A stretch of DNA of 64,000 nt, from the NCBI GenBank assembly GCA_020310875.1, contig CM035422.1, positions 57,126,406 through 57,190,405 on the forward strand. Reading direction: 5' to 3'. This document shows, piece by piece, positions 8,160 to 18,083 of the stretch. How positions within the stretch are numbered: position 1 is the first letter of the stretch; the number at the start of each line of letters is the position of its first letter. The notes below the pieces were generated by a model. That model saw nothing but the letters and a program-made list of their open reading frames with translations. It had not been told where the DNA came from and ran no database searches. The translations under genes and the position numbers were made by a program. Source of the stretch: Ceratopteris richardii. Lineage: Eukaryota; Streptophyta; Polypodiopsida; Polypodiales; Pteridaceae.

Positions 8160-11100
8160 CAAGAGATGATTGCGTGGACTACCAATGCTGAAACCTTGCC
8201 CAAAAGGACTGTAACTATCCGCCTGTAGATCCATATGCGTGCAAGAAAGTCAAGAGCCATGAGTTGTGAACTCATGACCTACCCAAAGCGAAGCTCCAGC
8301 CTCTCCACGTCCCTTCTTTGTATGAATTTTGTATTAACTTACAGAGACAGATCTCAAGAACGTGCTTGTCACTGGGAGCAGCAACCCGTACGGGTGAGAG
8401 GAAGTCTATGAGAGCTCCAGGGAGATCTTTTACTCTCCGTCTCCATCCTTCAATAAGAGGTAAGTTATTTCTTCAAACTATGTTTGCTGAAGGGCTCATA
8501 GAACTAAGTAGGAATGGGGCTTTGTGTTTACCACCGAGCCCATGAGAGAGAGGAGTAATTATTTTGTCTCCCTCCCTTGAGCCATCAAGATTTTACTCCA
8601 CGGGCATCCATGAGAGGCCATCTATGGCACTTACAATGGCAGAGGAGAAAAGGACAACATTCTATTTCTAAGTATGCTTTATGTTTCAGGCCTTTTACTT
8701 TATGTTATGGCATGTTTTGTATGTACATGCATAGATTGGATTGCATACATCAAATGTTGATCATTGTTTGATTTCTAAAAGTATGGATCAACAGGCAAGA
8801 AGTATACTTTTTTGATTGTTTGCAGGAAAGAAAATTGTAGAAACTATATGGCTATGCAACATAGAGAATGGTTGCTAGCAATTGCTTTTATGTTTTTGCA
8901 GGTTATGGAGTCCATATATAAGTTTATGGCGTGCATGCCATGGGCCTGTCAAGCCCTATGTTGTTGGGTGGCCTGTGTGCCACTGAGCTTATGGTAAAAT
9001 TTTTTGGGATTCCATTTCCTGGCGAAATGCCGTCGAAATTTTTCTTACTGCATGGCATTATATACGCACTTGCCTTTAGGTAAGAATGTTATGGCATGGT
9101 AACATGCCCTTTCTGTAAACTTCAATAAGGTGTAGGCATGCTTCTAAGCATGTATTTGATGGACTTAGTACCATCATAGTATTATACATAACGCAACTTT
9201 AGTAGCAATAGGATCCCTACATATAATCCTTATGGATTTAGACCATATGATTGCTAAGGGGAAGGAGCTATACCTTCACCATTAGGAATGTGCACAAGCA
9301 ATCCTATAGGTTATAGAAAGTTGCATACCGGCATGGGAGATATATATATATATGATAATCTCCAAATTAGTGAAGATTTACTTATCTTCACAAGAGTCTC
9401 ACATGATGATTAGGAGACTATGGGGTATTATTAGGAATGCCCAAAGAGTGACTAGTTTACTCATGCACATCACTTGAGCAAGTAGTGCAGCATTTCTGCC
9501 ACACTACTAAGGAAACCAATTAGATGGGATCACAGGGATGGGTTTCATGAGACAACATCGACGGGTGCTTATGTGATTCGAGTGATGGTTAGGAAGGCCA
9601 TAGGCATGGCACTAGCTCTATGGTATAGAGCATAGATCCCTTAGTCAAGAATATTTGGGGTACCCAATACATATATATATGTATATCGGGATCTATAGAG
9701 AGGTACTTAGACCTAGTCTTCGTACCTAGGAATAAGTTGGTTTGGAACAGAAGGGGATATCCATTGTCACATTGTTGACTAGAACCAAACTAAAGAGTTC
9801 GAGGACATGGGACTCATTTGAGTCCACTGATATGATTTTAGGATATGGGATTCATTGGAGTCCACCTACATATTCCATTATATGGAATATATATTCGGTT
9901 TAGTGTAGGTATGACACCGTGAATTGGAAGAAGTTTTCACTGGTATGGGACGGTGGAAATGACTTCCCTTTGAGCACTCTTCTTCTATGGCTAGGAAGAA
10001 AAGGACTCATCATTCATGTCGTCATGTCTCACTAGATCAGAGGAGAGCTCTTAGTAGATATCTCCTTAGAATTGGGAGTTATCCTTCATAGTTTTAGGGA
10101 AGATTTATTCTTCCAGTAGAGAATGTGATAGGTGATTTTATCACCATGGATATCACATACTCATTTTGATGTTTTTTTTAGGAAGGATAATTCCATGAGT
10201 TTGAGTGGATCCTATAGATCCATGCATAGAGTATGGTTAGCATAGATAGCTCTTTAGTATGGATACACGTGTTTATGGTATCATGTCATATCATTGCTGA
10301 CCATTTTAGTAGAGGGCTTTGACCCTTATTAGGAATTTATTTTCTCCACTCTTCACTACATACACCTTCATTAGTTAGGGGAGATTTGTTCTCCATCTTC
10401 ATAGGAATATATGTAATGAAAGATTATGCATTACTTATGGAAGAGAGGACTAAATAAATTTATGACTTTCTCTTTTAAGGAAAGGAAAAAGTGGGAATCA
10501 GCTCAGAGATCCATGAGAGATCTCACTTTAGTTCAGTGGTCTCACTTTAGCTCCTACTCTTTGAGAGAGAAAGAAGGAAAGGAAAACATGATTTCTTCAT
10601 AGGAGAAGAATAGAGTATGTTTTCCTTGAGACAGAAGAGGTATTTGGGAAACATCTCTTAGTCTTTATATCATAAGGAATTCATTTCCTCTACTTTTCAA
10701 TGTAATTTTCCTTCACATGGGAGTATGATTCTCCATTATTTTGGGAGGAAAAAGTATGGAGAGCTTATATATGTGTTCTCAGTTATGGATGAGTAGAGCA
10801 AATGGATTCAAAGGATTCTCTTCCGAAGGGAAAGGGAAAGTGGAATAGATTCCACTACCAGAGCTCTTTTCCTTAGATGAGATTAGAGAGAGAGTTTCAC
10901 TTTCTCACTTTTAGTTTGTCTAGATAGGAGTGGCACTTTTCTATCAAAGACAAGAGGGAGATCAATTAATCATGATGGTTAGATTGAGTCTCACTTGTAG
11001 ACCCCAGAGAGAAGTGGTTATGATCATTTCCAGTAATGGTCCTTGACTAGATGAGATGATCTAGTTATTGACATTAGTTAGATTGGGAATAGAGTTATGA

Positions 11101-11836
11101 CTTCTCTCTTTAGGGTTTCTAGGAGATATGGAGATATCTAACCTATGGAGGTACCAAAGTCTTAGTTGGTGTTACATCATGAGCATGATGTGTAAACATC
11201 AGTTAGGAGGATGGGTACTTAAGGATTATCTGAATCTCAAAGGGAATGCTTTTTGCATTCGTATGGCAAACTACAAGGAAGAGAAATATTAGAGTTTGCA
11301 CAAGTGCCAATAGATGCTCTTCCAATAGAACTTAGTCCGCATGTAATGGATGAAACTATTAATTGTGAGCACACTCACGGTTAGGAAGACCTAGAGTGTT
11401 ATGATGGCAATCTATCGTTTAGTTTTAGATGGGTTTGGAGTCACTTGTTATGGGACTTTGTTCTATATTTCAGAGGATTCTATGGTTTATTATCTCCATT
11501 ATGGTATGGTCAAGCTTATAAGTTTGGAACTTTGCACTTGCTTTTCATATTATTACTCTAGAGAGGATACATCATATGGACTTAGGTCATTTGGATGATG
11601 TTGTATATCATGGGAGTGATAATTTGGAAGTTAAGTGTACATGGGAGATAATAGGCACCACTCAGACGGTTTCCCACCTTTGAGATGATCTCATATGAGA
11701 CTTCTTAAGGGGAAGGATACGGGGAAACAACACACAGAGATGACCATGTACATAGAGTACATGGGGTTCAGGGGAGTCCGAGTACTTTCTTCTACCATTA
11801 CGAACATTTCATTTACATTTTTGAGGACGAAAATGA
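8160..11836 (+). other. A2 non-coding interior
   Basis: About 3.7 kb with no retroviral or host protein domain on either strand. The longest open frames are about 60-75 codons and look random. The text is rich in short purine stretches (GGAGA, AGGAAG, GAGAGA) and in repeated phrases such as CATGGGACTCATTTGAGTCC near 9800, consistent with a structured or simple non-coding RNA. No function can be assigned. Confidence 0.7.
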
Positions 11837-11853
11837 TTTTAAGGGGAAGGAAA
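11837..11853 (+). other. A2 polypurine tract
   Basis: TTTTAAGGGGAAGGAAA immediately before the 3' LTR start TGTCATATG. Confidence 0.85.
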
Positions 11854-12090
11854 TGTCATATGATATTCATTAGGATATGATACTCATCAGGTAGTTCATG
11901 CCACCTAGCATATTGTGGATATCATTACATATCATTGGTAGAATAAAGAGTATGAACTCTCTCTAGTAGAGAGTATTCAAGAGTCTGTAGAACTCGGCGG
12001 TCGGGTGGTCGAACTAACAAATCATCTCTGTGTGTAGCTCGCGCGAATGGCTGGAGGCCAATTGAGCAGTAGCAAAAGAAGAATTTGAGA
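11854..12090 (+). repeat. A2 3' LTR
   Basis: 237 bp, about 98 percent identical to 7803-8040 and followed by the ATTTT duplication (12091-12095). Confidence 0.9.
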
Positions 12091-12095
12091 ATTTT

Positions 12096-12837
12096 CAACA
12101 AGTTTTGGTTGTTCTTTAATCTTACCAAAAGCTTGAGCCTTATCACAAAGAAAGTACATCCACATCTTCCTGCTATAGTCGTCGATGATCACAATGTAGG
12201 AAGATCCTCCCAAGGCTTGTATAGACATCTTACCACACAAGTTAGAATATACCAACACTAGAGGAGCCTTTGACCTACTCTTTCTTTCTTGTGGGAATGT
12301 CTCTCTGTGTGGCTTGCCCATCATACAAGCTCTATAAGGTTCCTTCATTCCATTCACTGTAGGTAAGTGATGAAGAACAATACCTTGCTTTTGCATCCAT
12401 AGTATCCCTGTCACCATGATGGGTTCTTGCTGAGGCTGCATAGAACTAGATTGACCTATATCATTGGTCATTTGATGCAATGTATTGTCTAGTACCCATG
12501 AATCCACAATTGATTCTTCTTGTGTTGAGGAGCATACCACCTTTGCTTTGGCTCCATGTATTGTCTCCTCCTTCACTTCATCTATCCTCTTGACATGACA
12601 ATTTGCAATTGTATGTCCCTTTCTTTTGCAATGGAAGCACTGTCCTTGAAACTTCTTCTTACTACTCCTCCTCCTCTTCTTTTCACTTTCACCTTTGGTT
12701 GAGGAACCACCTGTTTCTGATGCATTGTTGGAGAATGTAGCATCTCCATTGTTGCTTCTTTGTTGGGCTTTGAGCTCCAAAATCTCTTCCCTTGGTAGTG
12801 AATAAAACTCCTCAAATATCAAAGTTTGAGGTCTCAC
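12096..12837 (-). pseudogene. Copia A0 zinc knuckle, protease and integrase start
   Basis: A minus-strand open stretch. It begins with the Gag tail (LIFEEFYSLPREEILELKAQ), then a basic linker and a CCHC knuckle CFHCKRKGHTIANC (C-x2-C-x4-H-x4-C). A weak protease motif (VDSWVLDNTLHQMTND) follows. The integrase part shows CMMGKPHRETFP, VYSNLCGKMSIQALGG (first catalytic region) and YIVIIDDYSRKMWMYFL. A2 interrupts it at 12090, and the integrase continues at 7797 and below. A similar Gag tail and knuckle occur in copia L at 26447-26728. Confidence 0.82.
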
Positions 12838-13403
12838 TGAGTGTTGAGAGTTGTTACCCTTCCATCATACTTTGGTGGAGAACTTTGGAGATGCCTTTGA
12901 GCTAGTCCCTTGCTAGTCTTCTCTATCCCTTCAAAAGCCCTTCCATCACATGGATTCTTGATCTGAGTAGTGGATGGCTTCGCCTTCTCTCCTTCTGCAA
13001 ACATCTCTGCTACCAATTGTTTTTCTAAAATTTGAATGCATGTTTGGTTTCTTACCTCATAGTGACTCCTCAATATACTTCATGCCTCACTTGCCTTGGA
13101 TATATGTTGAATAAGAGGTAGAATAGAGTCCACACAATTGTTCACTATATAATATAGTGCATTTGCATTCCTTATCTTCCAAGCTTGTAGAAGCTTTGCA
13201 TATGGGAGAATCACCATACTTGGTTCCAATGGGTCGAAGGTAGGTTGTGGCTCTTGCTCACTTCCCATCACCATCTCCAATAGATCATAAGAATCAAGGA
13301 TAATTGTAATCTTGAACTTCCAAAGAAAATAATTTGTACCATCTAACTTGCCTTCACTGAAGGTTGGTGGATGAACCCATAGTGTTTGCATTTCCAAATC
13401 CAT
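12834..13403 (-). pseudogene. Copia A0 gag
   Basis: Two adjoining pieces on the minus strand. The first carries the plant copia Gag start SEGKLDGTNYFLWKFKITI and ILPYAKLLQAWKIRNANALY. The second includes IKNPCDGRAFEGIEKTSKGL and KYDGRVTTLNTQ, which in the related copia L leads into the knuckle region. Gag would package element RNA. The copy is broken and ends where the zinc-knuckle segment begins. Confidence 0.75.
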
Positions 13404-13456
13404 TGCACCAACTCCACTTCAACTTCCACTCCTAGATGCTAACACCTCCATAGTGT

Positions 13457-13640
13457 TGAAGCCTTTGTGTCCCATGAGCTTGAAGCCTTGAAGCCTTTGC
13501 CTCCCAACAACTCTAGCATTGAATCCTTTGCATCCCATAAGCTATAGTGTTGAAGCCTTTGCCTCCCAAGAACTCCAATGTTGCAGCCTTTCCCTACCAC
13601 AAACTTTGGAGTTAAATCATTTACCTTCACAATCTTGATT
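13457..13640. repeat. 31-bp tandem repeats in the A0 leader
   Basis: About six imperfect tandem units of 31 bp, each starting GAAGCCTTTGCCTCCCA or a variant (GAATCCTTTGCATCCCA, GCAGCCTTTCCCTACCA). The array lies in the untranslated leader between PBS and gag of A0. Confidence 0.8.
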
Positions 13641-13718
13641 GTTGAAGCATTCCTTCCACAAATGCTAGAGTTGATTCCTTGGCCTCCATGATCTCTGCAA
13701 TCTTCTATACCTTCCTGA

Positions 13719-13730
13719 GCTCTGATACCA
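13719..13730 (-). other. A0 primer binding site (initiator tRNA-Met)
   Basis: The minus strand reads TGGTATCAGAGC, abutting LTR-type sequence that ends TTCTTACA at 13731. Confidence 0.88.
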
Positions 13731-14318
13731 TGTAAGAAAAAAAAATGAATGAAGAATAATGATTGAGTGGTGGGCTAGTGGTGTAACTCTAATGCCATGT
13801 AGAGGTTACCACAACACACATACAAGATCAAGGTTAGATAGAAAGAGAGATATTGCTACTACATGGGTAGGCCGACTTAGGCTTGGAGGACCTTATAAAG
13901 ATGGTCCCGTTCCCATGTAGGATCATCAGTTTGTGTGTTTGGAACCATTAGGGTATCCATCTTAGTACCCATTGTGTTGGCCTATAGCCCTTCACTAGCT
14001 TCTATCTAGATCACCATCTAAGCTCCATATAGGGAGTGCATGGGTGGATAGAACCATCTATATATTGTTTAGTGTTTGAGTTCCATTGTATTAGAGTTAT
14101 GAGTTTTAGTTGAATTGAGTTGAGTTCATCTTCTATTGATCTTGAGTCCACTTTCCATTATAACCAAATTTCTTGTGTTATTCCCATGAGTAGCAATATC
14201 TCTCTTTCTATGTAACCTTGATCTTGTATGTGTGTTGTGGTAACCTCTACATGGCATTAGAGTTACACCACTAGCCCACCACTCAATCATTATTCTTCAT
14301 TTAGTTTTTTTTCTTACA
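13731..14318. repeat. A0 LTR-derived segment with 136-bp inverted arms
   Basis: The left arm 13731-13866 starts TGTAAGAAAA, adjacent to the A0 PBS. The right arm 14183-14318 is its reverse complement with a few differences and ends TTTTCTTACA. Both arms share ATCATTATTCTTCATT and GGTAACCTCTACATGGCAT. A central stretch of about 316 bp (13867-14182) has no coding signal. The left arm is the U5 end of the A0 5' LTR; the right arm is an inverted copy. The far end does not match the TCTAACA expected for the A0 LTR start, so the segment is rearranged rather than a simple LTR. Confidence 0.7.
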
Positions 14319-14329
14319 ATCACCATCTA

Positions 14330-14760
14330 CCAGGGTGGTGCAGTTAGAAGAAATTGAATCTTTTATAGTGCAGACAAGAAGCAAGGGGAAGGCTCAATTG
14401 GACATAGGTCAAGAATCAAGGATTAATGAGCTGAGCAGTTACCAAGTTTGGTGGCAAAGGCTGTTGTTATGCGTAAAGATAAAATTGTAGAGGAAGCACC
14501 CCTCACAAATTATAAGAGCCCTTGGCTAAGAGTCTCTATCAAAGGTCATGAGTTTCAAGGAGTTATTGTGGATGGTGGATGTGGCATTAACTTGATGCCT
14601 GAACATACCATGAAAGAGATTGGACTACAACCTTCAAGACCTGCCAACTTCACTGTAACACTGGCATCTACTCAGAGTTCTGGTTGTAGCTCTCCAGGTG
14701 GAGAGCCCATTAGGTGGTGGGCAACTATTGAGCCCATAAAAGTCACATTGATCAAAGTCA
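14330..14760 (+). pseudogene. Gypsy protease fragment
   Basis: A plus-strand open stretch from 14448, plus upstream text (VQTRSKGKAQLDIGQES, similar to the TRAQALQ region before plant gypsy protease). The core is VSIKGHEFQGVIVDGGCGIN followed by LMPEHTMKEIGLQPSRP, a Tat/Athila-type retropepsin start in which the usual DSG appears as DGG. It stops before the second half of the domain. It is an isolated scrap of a plant gypsy element, broken and without visible LTRs. Confidence 0.7.
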
Positions 14761-14850
14761 ACCATAGTCAAAGTCAAAGGGTCAAAGTCAAAGCATTCAA
14801 AGTCAACATGTTCAAGGTCAAGGTCAACATGGGCAAAGTCAAAGCGTTTG
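14745..14850 (+). repeat. Degenerate (GTCAAA)n tract
   Basis: Repeated GTCAAAGTCAA and TTCAAAGTCAAC units, about 100 bp, directly downstream of the gypsy protease scrap and inside the same open stretch, where they give a repetitive Lys-Val-rich reading. Confidence 0.75.
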
Positions 14851-15102
14851 GGTGTCAAGGTGCACAGGTAGTGCACAATTAATTGTTCACAAAGGTTATA
14901 TTTTGTAGAAAGTTGGTTGCAGGTTGTAGAGTGTCTTTCTATGATTTCTCTAAGGTTCAAAGTGTTTGGAAGGTTCAGGTGAACCTTCTCTTAGGTGCAC
15001 ATTTGAAGAATTAAAAGGCAAAATGTGAAGGTATGTGAAGCGGCAGCGTATGCAAAAGTGAAAGTATGGCCCCCCATTTAAAATTTTGTATTGTCCTAAA
15101 GT

Positions 15103-15120
15103 CACTACAAGAAAAACAGG
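15103..15120 (+). mobile_element. CACTA (En/Spm) terminus-like sequence
   Basis: CACTACAAGAAAAACAGG matches the conserved terminal inverted repeat of plant CACTA DNA transposons (CACTACAAGAAAA). The orientation puts the element body to the right. I found no matching inverted terminus downstream in the window and no transposase, so this is a terminus-only relic or a chance match. Confidence 0.45.
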
Positions 15121-16008
15121 GATTCGTTGGCTGCTGGGCACACCTTGGAGACAATCTTGGGACATACAAGTGAGGGCAAAGATGCTATGGGAGTTAGGAG
15201 CATACGTGAACCGACACACAAGGGAAGGAGTATTCTTGGTTGGGGATTCTAGAGCAAGAGAGAGAAGAGACACACATTCAGAGAGAGTGCGTGCGACACA
15301 GAGAGCCATTGCAAGGTGCAAGAAGAGTGACTTAGATTGTATGCAGAGACTGTGAAGCAAGGAATATCAAGAGATCCAAAATCCCATTGAAGGTGCACGT
15401 CGACATAAGGTGTTCATCCCTCTCCCTCATTGGAAGCTTGGTGCAAGGTGTGCACAAGTGCAAGCTTGGAGAAGGTGGAGGTTGGGTGCAAAGGTCGATG
15501 GTAGATTGTGAGTACTTTGTAATCTTGTTTCATGAGCATTATTTAGTCTTTGGAATCTTGCACAGAGCATTTGGCTTATGAATAAGCTTGTATTCTTCTC
15601 TTCATAATTGAGGAGAAGCTTTCGATGTCATTAATTCTCTTGTTCTCACTCTCCATTCTCCTCCAAACACTCAAGTCCCTTTTTGCATAAGAATCCCCCA
15701 ACAGATATCATGACAATTTTGTGTGTGGATGCATAGGTCGACAATAGTCTACATAGCATTGGAGTTTGAGGTCTGCAAAAGCACGTGAACATCACAAGGA
15801 AGAAGAAGAAGAAGCTTGAAGCACAACATTGCTACAGATGTTCTTCGAGGGAACCGCTTGGAATTTTGATGGAATCATCGTTCGACTTAGAGTGTTCTCT
15901 ATAACAGCTTCTAAATTCTCTTGATTTTGTATTTGCATGTGACGATTCTCTTCCTAAGTAGCTACTAGATGTCTTCGTAGTAACACCATGTTGCATTGAA
16001 GTTTCACA
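15121..16008. other. Unassigned stretch with LTR-like end
   Basis: No convincing coding sequence; an 89-codon plus frame overlaps the CACTA-like end and shows no known domain. The text around 15490-15710 (TTGTAATCTTGTTTCATGAG through CTCCTCCAAACACTCAAG and CCCCCAACAGATATCATG) has the composition of an LTR R-U5 region, but no partner is visible. Confidence 0.35.
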
Positions 16009-17476
16009 TTACGTTTGTGTGCAAAGATGTACTTCTATGATTTGTATGGCTTTTGGGTCTACTTCTTTGAGCTTTGCCTCAAGTGTGCTATGAGCTTCTT
16101 GTAATGTATGAAACTGATCTTGGAGGCCTTTGTTGTTTGCTTCAAGCGTTATGATACATTGTTGTAAGTGTGGAAAGTGAGCTTGTAGCATGTTGTTGCG
16201 TTCCTCGAGCCTATGATACTCGGTCTTGAGTTGTGTTATACATTGGATCATGGAGTTGAATGCATTATCTACAGGGGTGGATGCAATTTGTACATTTGTT
16301 GATGCAAGGGGAAGGGATTGTGGAAAGCATGAATGCAGTGTTGAATGATGAAGTGGGTGCTAGTGAAGTTGGTGGAAGCGGTATGGGAGGACAAAGGGTT
16401 TTGGGTGTTGGGTTGGAAGTAGTATAAATAAGCAACAAAAATTGGTGGATTGTAGTTGGGAGGGAGATTGTGGGGAATACTGCAGTCAAAGGAGGTGGAG
16501 TGATAGGAAATCCCATGAAAGTAGATCGAACATCAGGATGACCTAACAGAGATGAGGTGGAAGTGAGGTGTCCAATGGCATGGTCGATGGAAGAAACTAT
16601 TGAATGTGGGGTGATATGATATAGTGGATTGTCATAGGAAGAGAATAGGGATGAAATAGAAGTTGGGCTACAAAAGGTGAAGGTGTGTACAGTAGGAGCA
16701 GTAGTAGGTAAGAGAGCTACATCCTCGGTTCTAAGGGGTGATGGTGGAGGTGTATGAAAGATGGGTTTGAATGCCTCTTTGTGGATGATGATTGCTTCTG
16801 TGCCAGAAGTTCTGACCAAGGATATCGGGGGACTTGGTATACTAGTGTTGGTTGCTTGAGAGGTCATCTCTGCTTGTGTTGCTAACACTATGATGGTAGT
16901 CATGTCGATCATTTTAGGTGTCGTTGTCATCGTCACTGAAATGAGGGAGGTGGATGGTGAGTGGGGGAACTGTGCCTTCCTTGATTGGTGATACTTCTAG
17001 GGTTTGTTGCATGTCTCATGTTGGACACAAGGTATAGTTCAGCACATCCTCTTTGACTAGTGTGTGGATGCATTCCTTACTTTAAAGAGCTGAATTTGGG
17101 TCCATGTGATTGCCCTTTCTATGGGTACATCATAGGATAGACATTTATAAACTATGTGCGTGATTGCACAACATCCATATAGTACAAGTTTATGAAACAA
17201 TCTATTATTAATACCATATAATTCGTCAAAAATCCAAATGGGAAGATTAATCATTAATAATGGGGTTGTCGCTACATACGAATTGAACCAAATATTTTTA
17301 TGGGGTTGGATGAAGTAGTCTTGCCCTAGAAGAGCAAAATATTGCATGCATATCTTGAGTGGCACTAATAAGTTTGGCATCATCAGGGCCATGTCCTTCA
17401 ATTTTACTATCTTCTTGTTTTTCATGTTCTCAGGCACTAAACCCTCCTTATTAGAAGGAATATGATCTCCTTGCAT
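16009..17476 (-). pseudogene. Diverged copy of the F-type downstream coding block (X domain, P/S/T-rich, coiled coil)
   Basis: Three minus-strand pieces in the same order as the block in element F. 17057-17476 matches the F piece at 53395-54972: KICMQYFALLGQDYFIQPHK against RICMQHFAFPAQDRFTMPHK, and YGCCAITHIVYKCLSYDVPI against NGCCALTRIVYMCLAYDLPI. 16265-16936 is Pro/Ser/Thr-rich, as in F. 16009-16251 is a coiled coil (QLKTEYHRLEERNNMLQAHF and more heptads), matching the position of the F coiled coil. The function is unknown. It is broken and incomplete, and no pol or LTR is attached, so it is a scrap of a related element. Confidence 0.75.
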
Positions 17477-17519
17477 GTTGATAGCTTCTCAAACCTACTG
17501 ATATATTTACTATGTAGTG

Positions 17520-17729
17520 ATGTGTGTGAACACAGTAGGACCGTTGGGGCACTTTTTTCCCTCTTTAGGAGGGTTTTTTCCCTCGGCTTGTATATATGCC
17601 TATTGCCCCAATGGGTTACTAATCTTTGTACATTCTAGTGCTAATACATCCAGTATTGTGTGTTGTGCTCCAAGCTTCTTCTTCTTCCTTGTGTTGTTTG
17701 CATGCTTCAACAGACCTTGAACTCCAACA
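17520..17729 (+). repeat. Copia K 5' LTR
   Basis: About 210 bp from TGTGTGTGAACACAG to CTCCAACA, two bases before the PBS. It contains GTATATATGCC (near 17589), a TATA-like element. The left border is approximate because no second LTR is available. Confidence 0.7.
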
Positions 17730-17731
17730 AT

Positions 17732-17743
17732 TGGTATCAGAGC
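17732..17743 (+). other. Copia K primer binding site
   Basis: TGGTATCAGAGC, an exact plant initiator tRNA-Met PBS. Confidence 0.92.
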
Positions 17744-18083
17744 AGGCCTCCGCTTCATCTAGGGTGTCGTTGACCCCTCCGGCCACAGTCCCAGAATTGC
17801 ACAAAATTTGGTGAGCATACTCAGGGTGATTAGGAGATCAAAATGACTTTGTTTTGTGGTGTTGAAATTGCAATCTGAGCTCGTTTCGGCCTCTGAATGC
17901 ACTATCATAGCACTTGTACAAGCTATTTAGTATTTTTGTGACAAAGATATATACAAGTTTTGGTTCGCCAGTATAAGCGTCTCAAAGTCTCCTACAGGTT
18001 TAGCAGAACTTGACAGGGTATTTATGTTCAACTTTTTGAGATAAAGTCAATTTTCTACATCAGGGTATTTTTAGTTAGTGGCC

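Larger units (their letters stand above)
7803..12090 (+). mobile_element. Young non-coding LTR element A2 (LARD-like)
   Basis: A 4288-bp plus-strand element with 238- and 237-bp LTRs, a Met-type PBS at 8042-8053, a polypurine tract at 11837-11853 and a 5-bp ATTTT target duplication. The LTRs differ by about five substitutions and one single-base length change (about 98 percent identity), so it inserted recently. The 3.8-kb interior has no recognisable gag or pol and only short chance open frames, which fits a large non-autonomous (LARD-type) element moved by proteins of another element. The end of the interior (TTTGAGGACGAAAATGATTT then a purine run) resembles the last codons of plant gypsy pol, so gypsy ancestry is likely but inferred. 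It is structurally whole as a non-coding element. Confidence 0.88.
1..13730 (-). mobile_element. Old Ty1/copia element A0 split by two later insertions
   Basis: A minus-strand copia element whose parts remain in order: PBS at 13719-13730, gag around 12834-13403, zinc knuckle, protease and integrase start at 12096-12837, more integrase at 7303-7797, and a reverse-transcriptase remnant at 303-1199, ending in LTR sequence that runs off the left edge. Copia A1 (1314-7297) and the non-coding element A2 (7803-12090) interrupt it; each is bounded by a 5-bp duplication, and A0 sequence resumes on the far side. The integrase-before-RT order identifies copia. The element is broken in many places and is the oldest layer here. 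Its age cannot be estimated because both LTRs are not visible in full. Confidence 0.85.

Noticed and set aside
8318-8997. Three plus-strand open frames of 60-75 codons inside A2
   Set aside because: Chance frames in a non-coding interior; no conserved motif and no codon pattern.
15086-15360. Overlapping 89- and 136-codon frames near the CACTA-like end
   Set aside because: No domain, and the frames are on opposite strands of the same low-information sequence.
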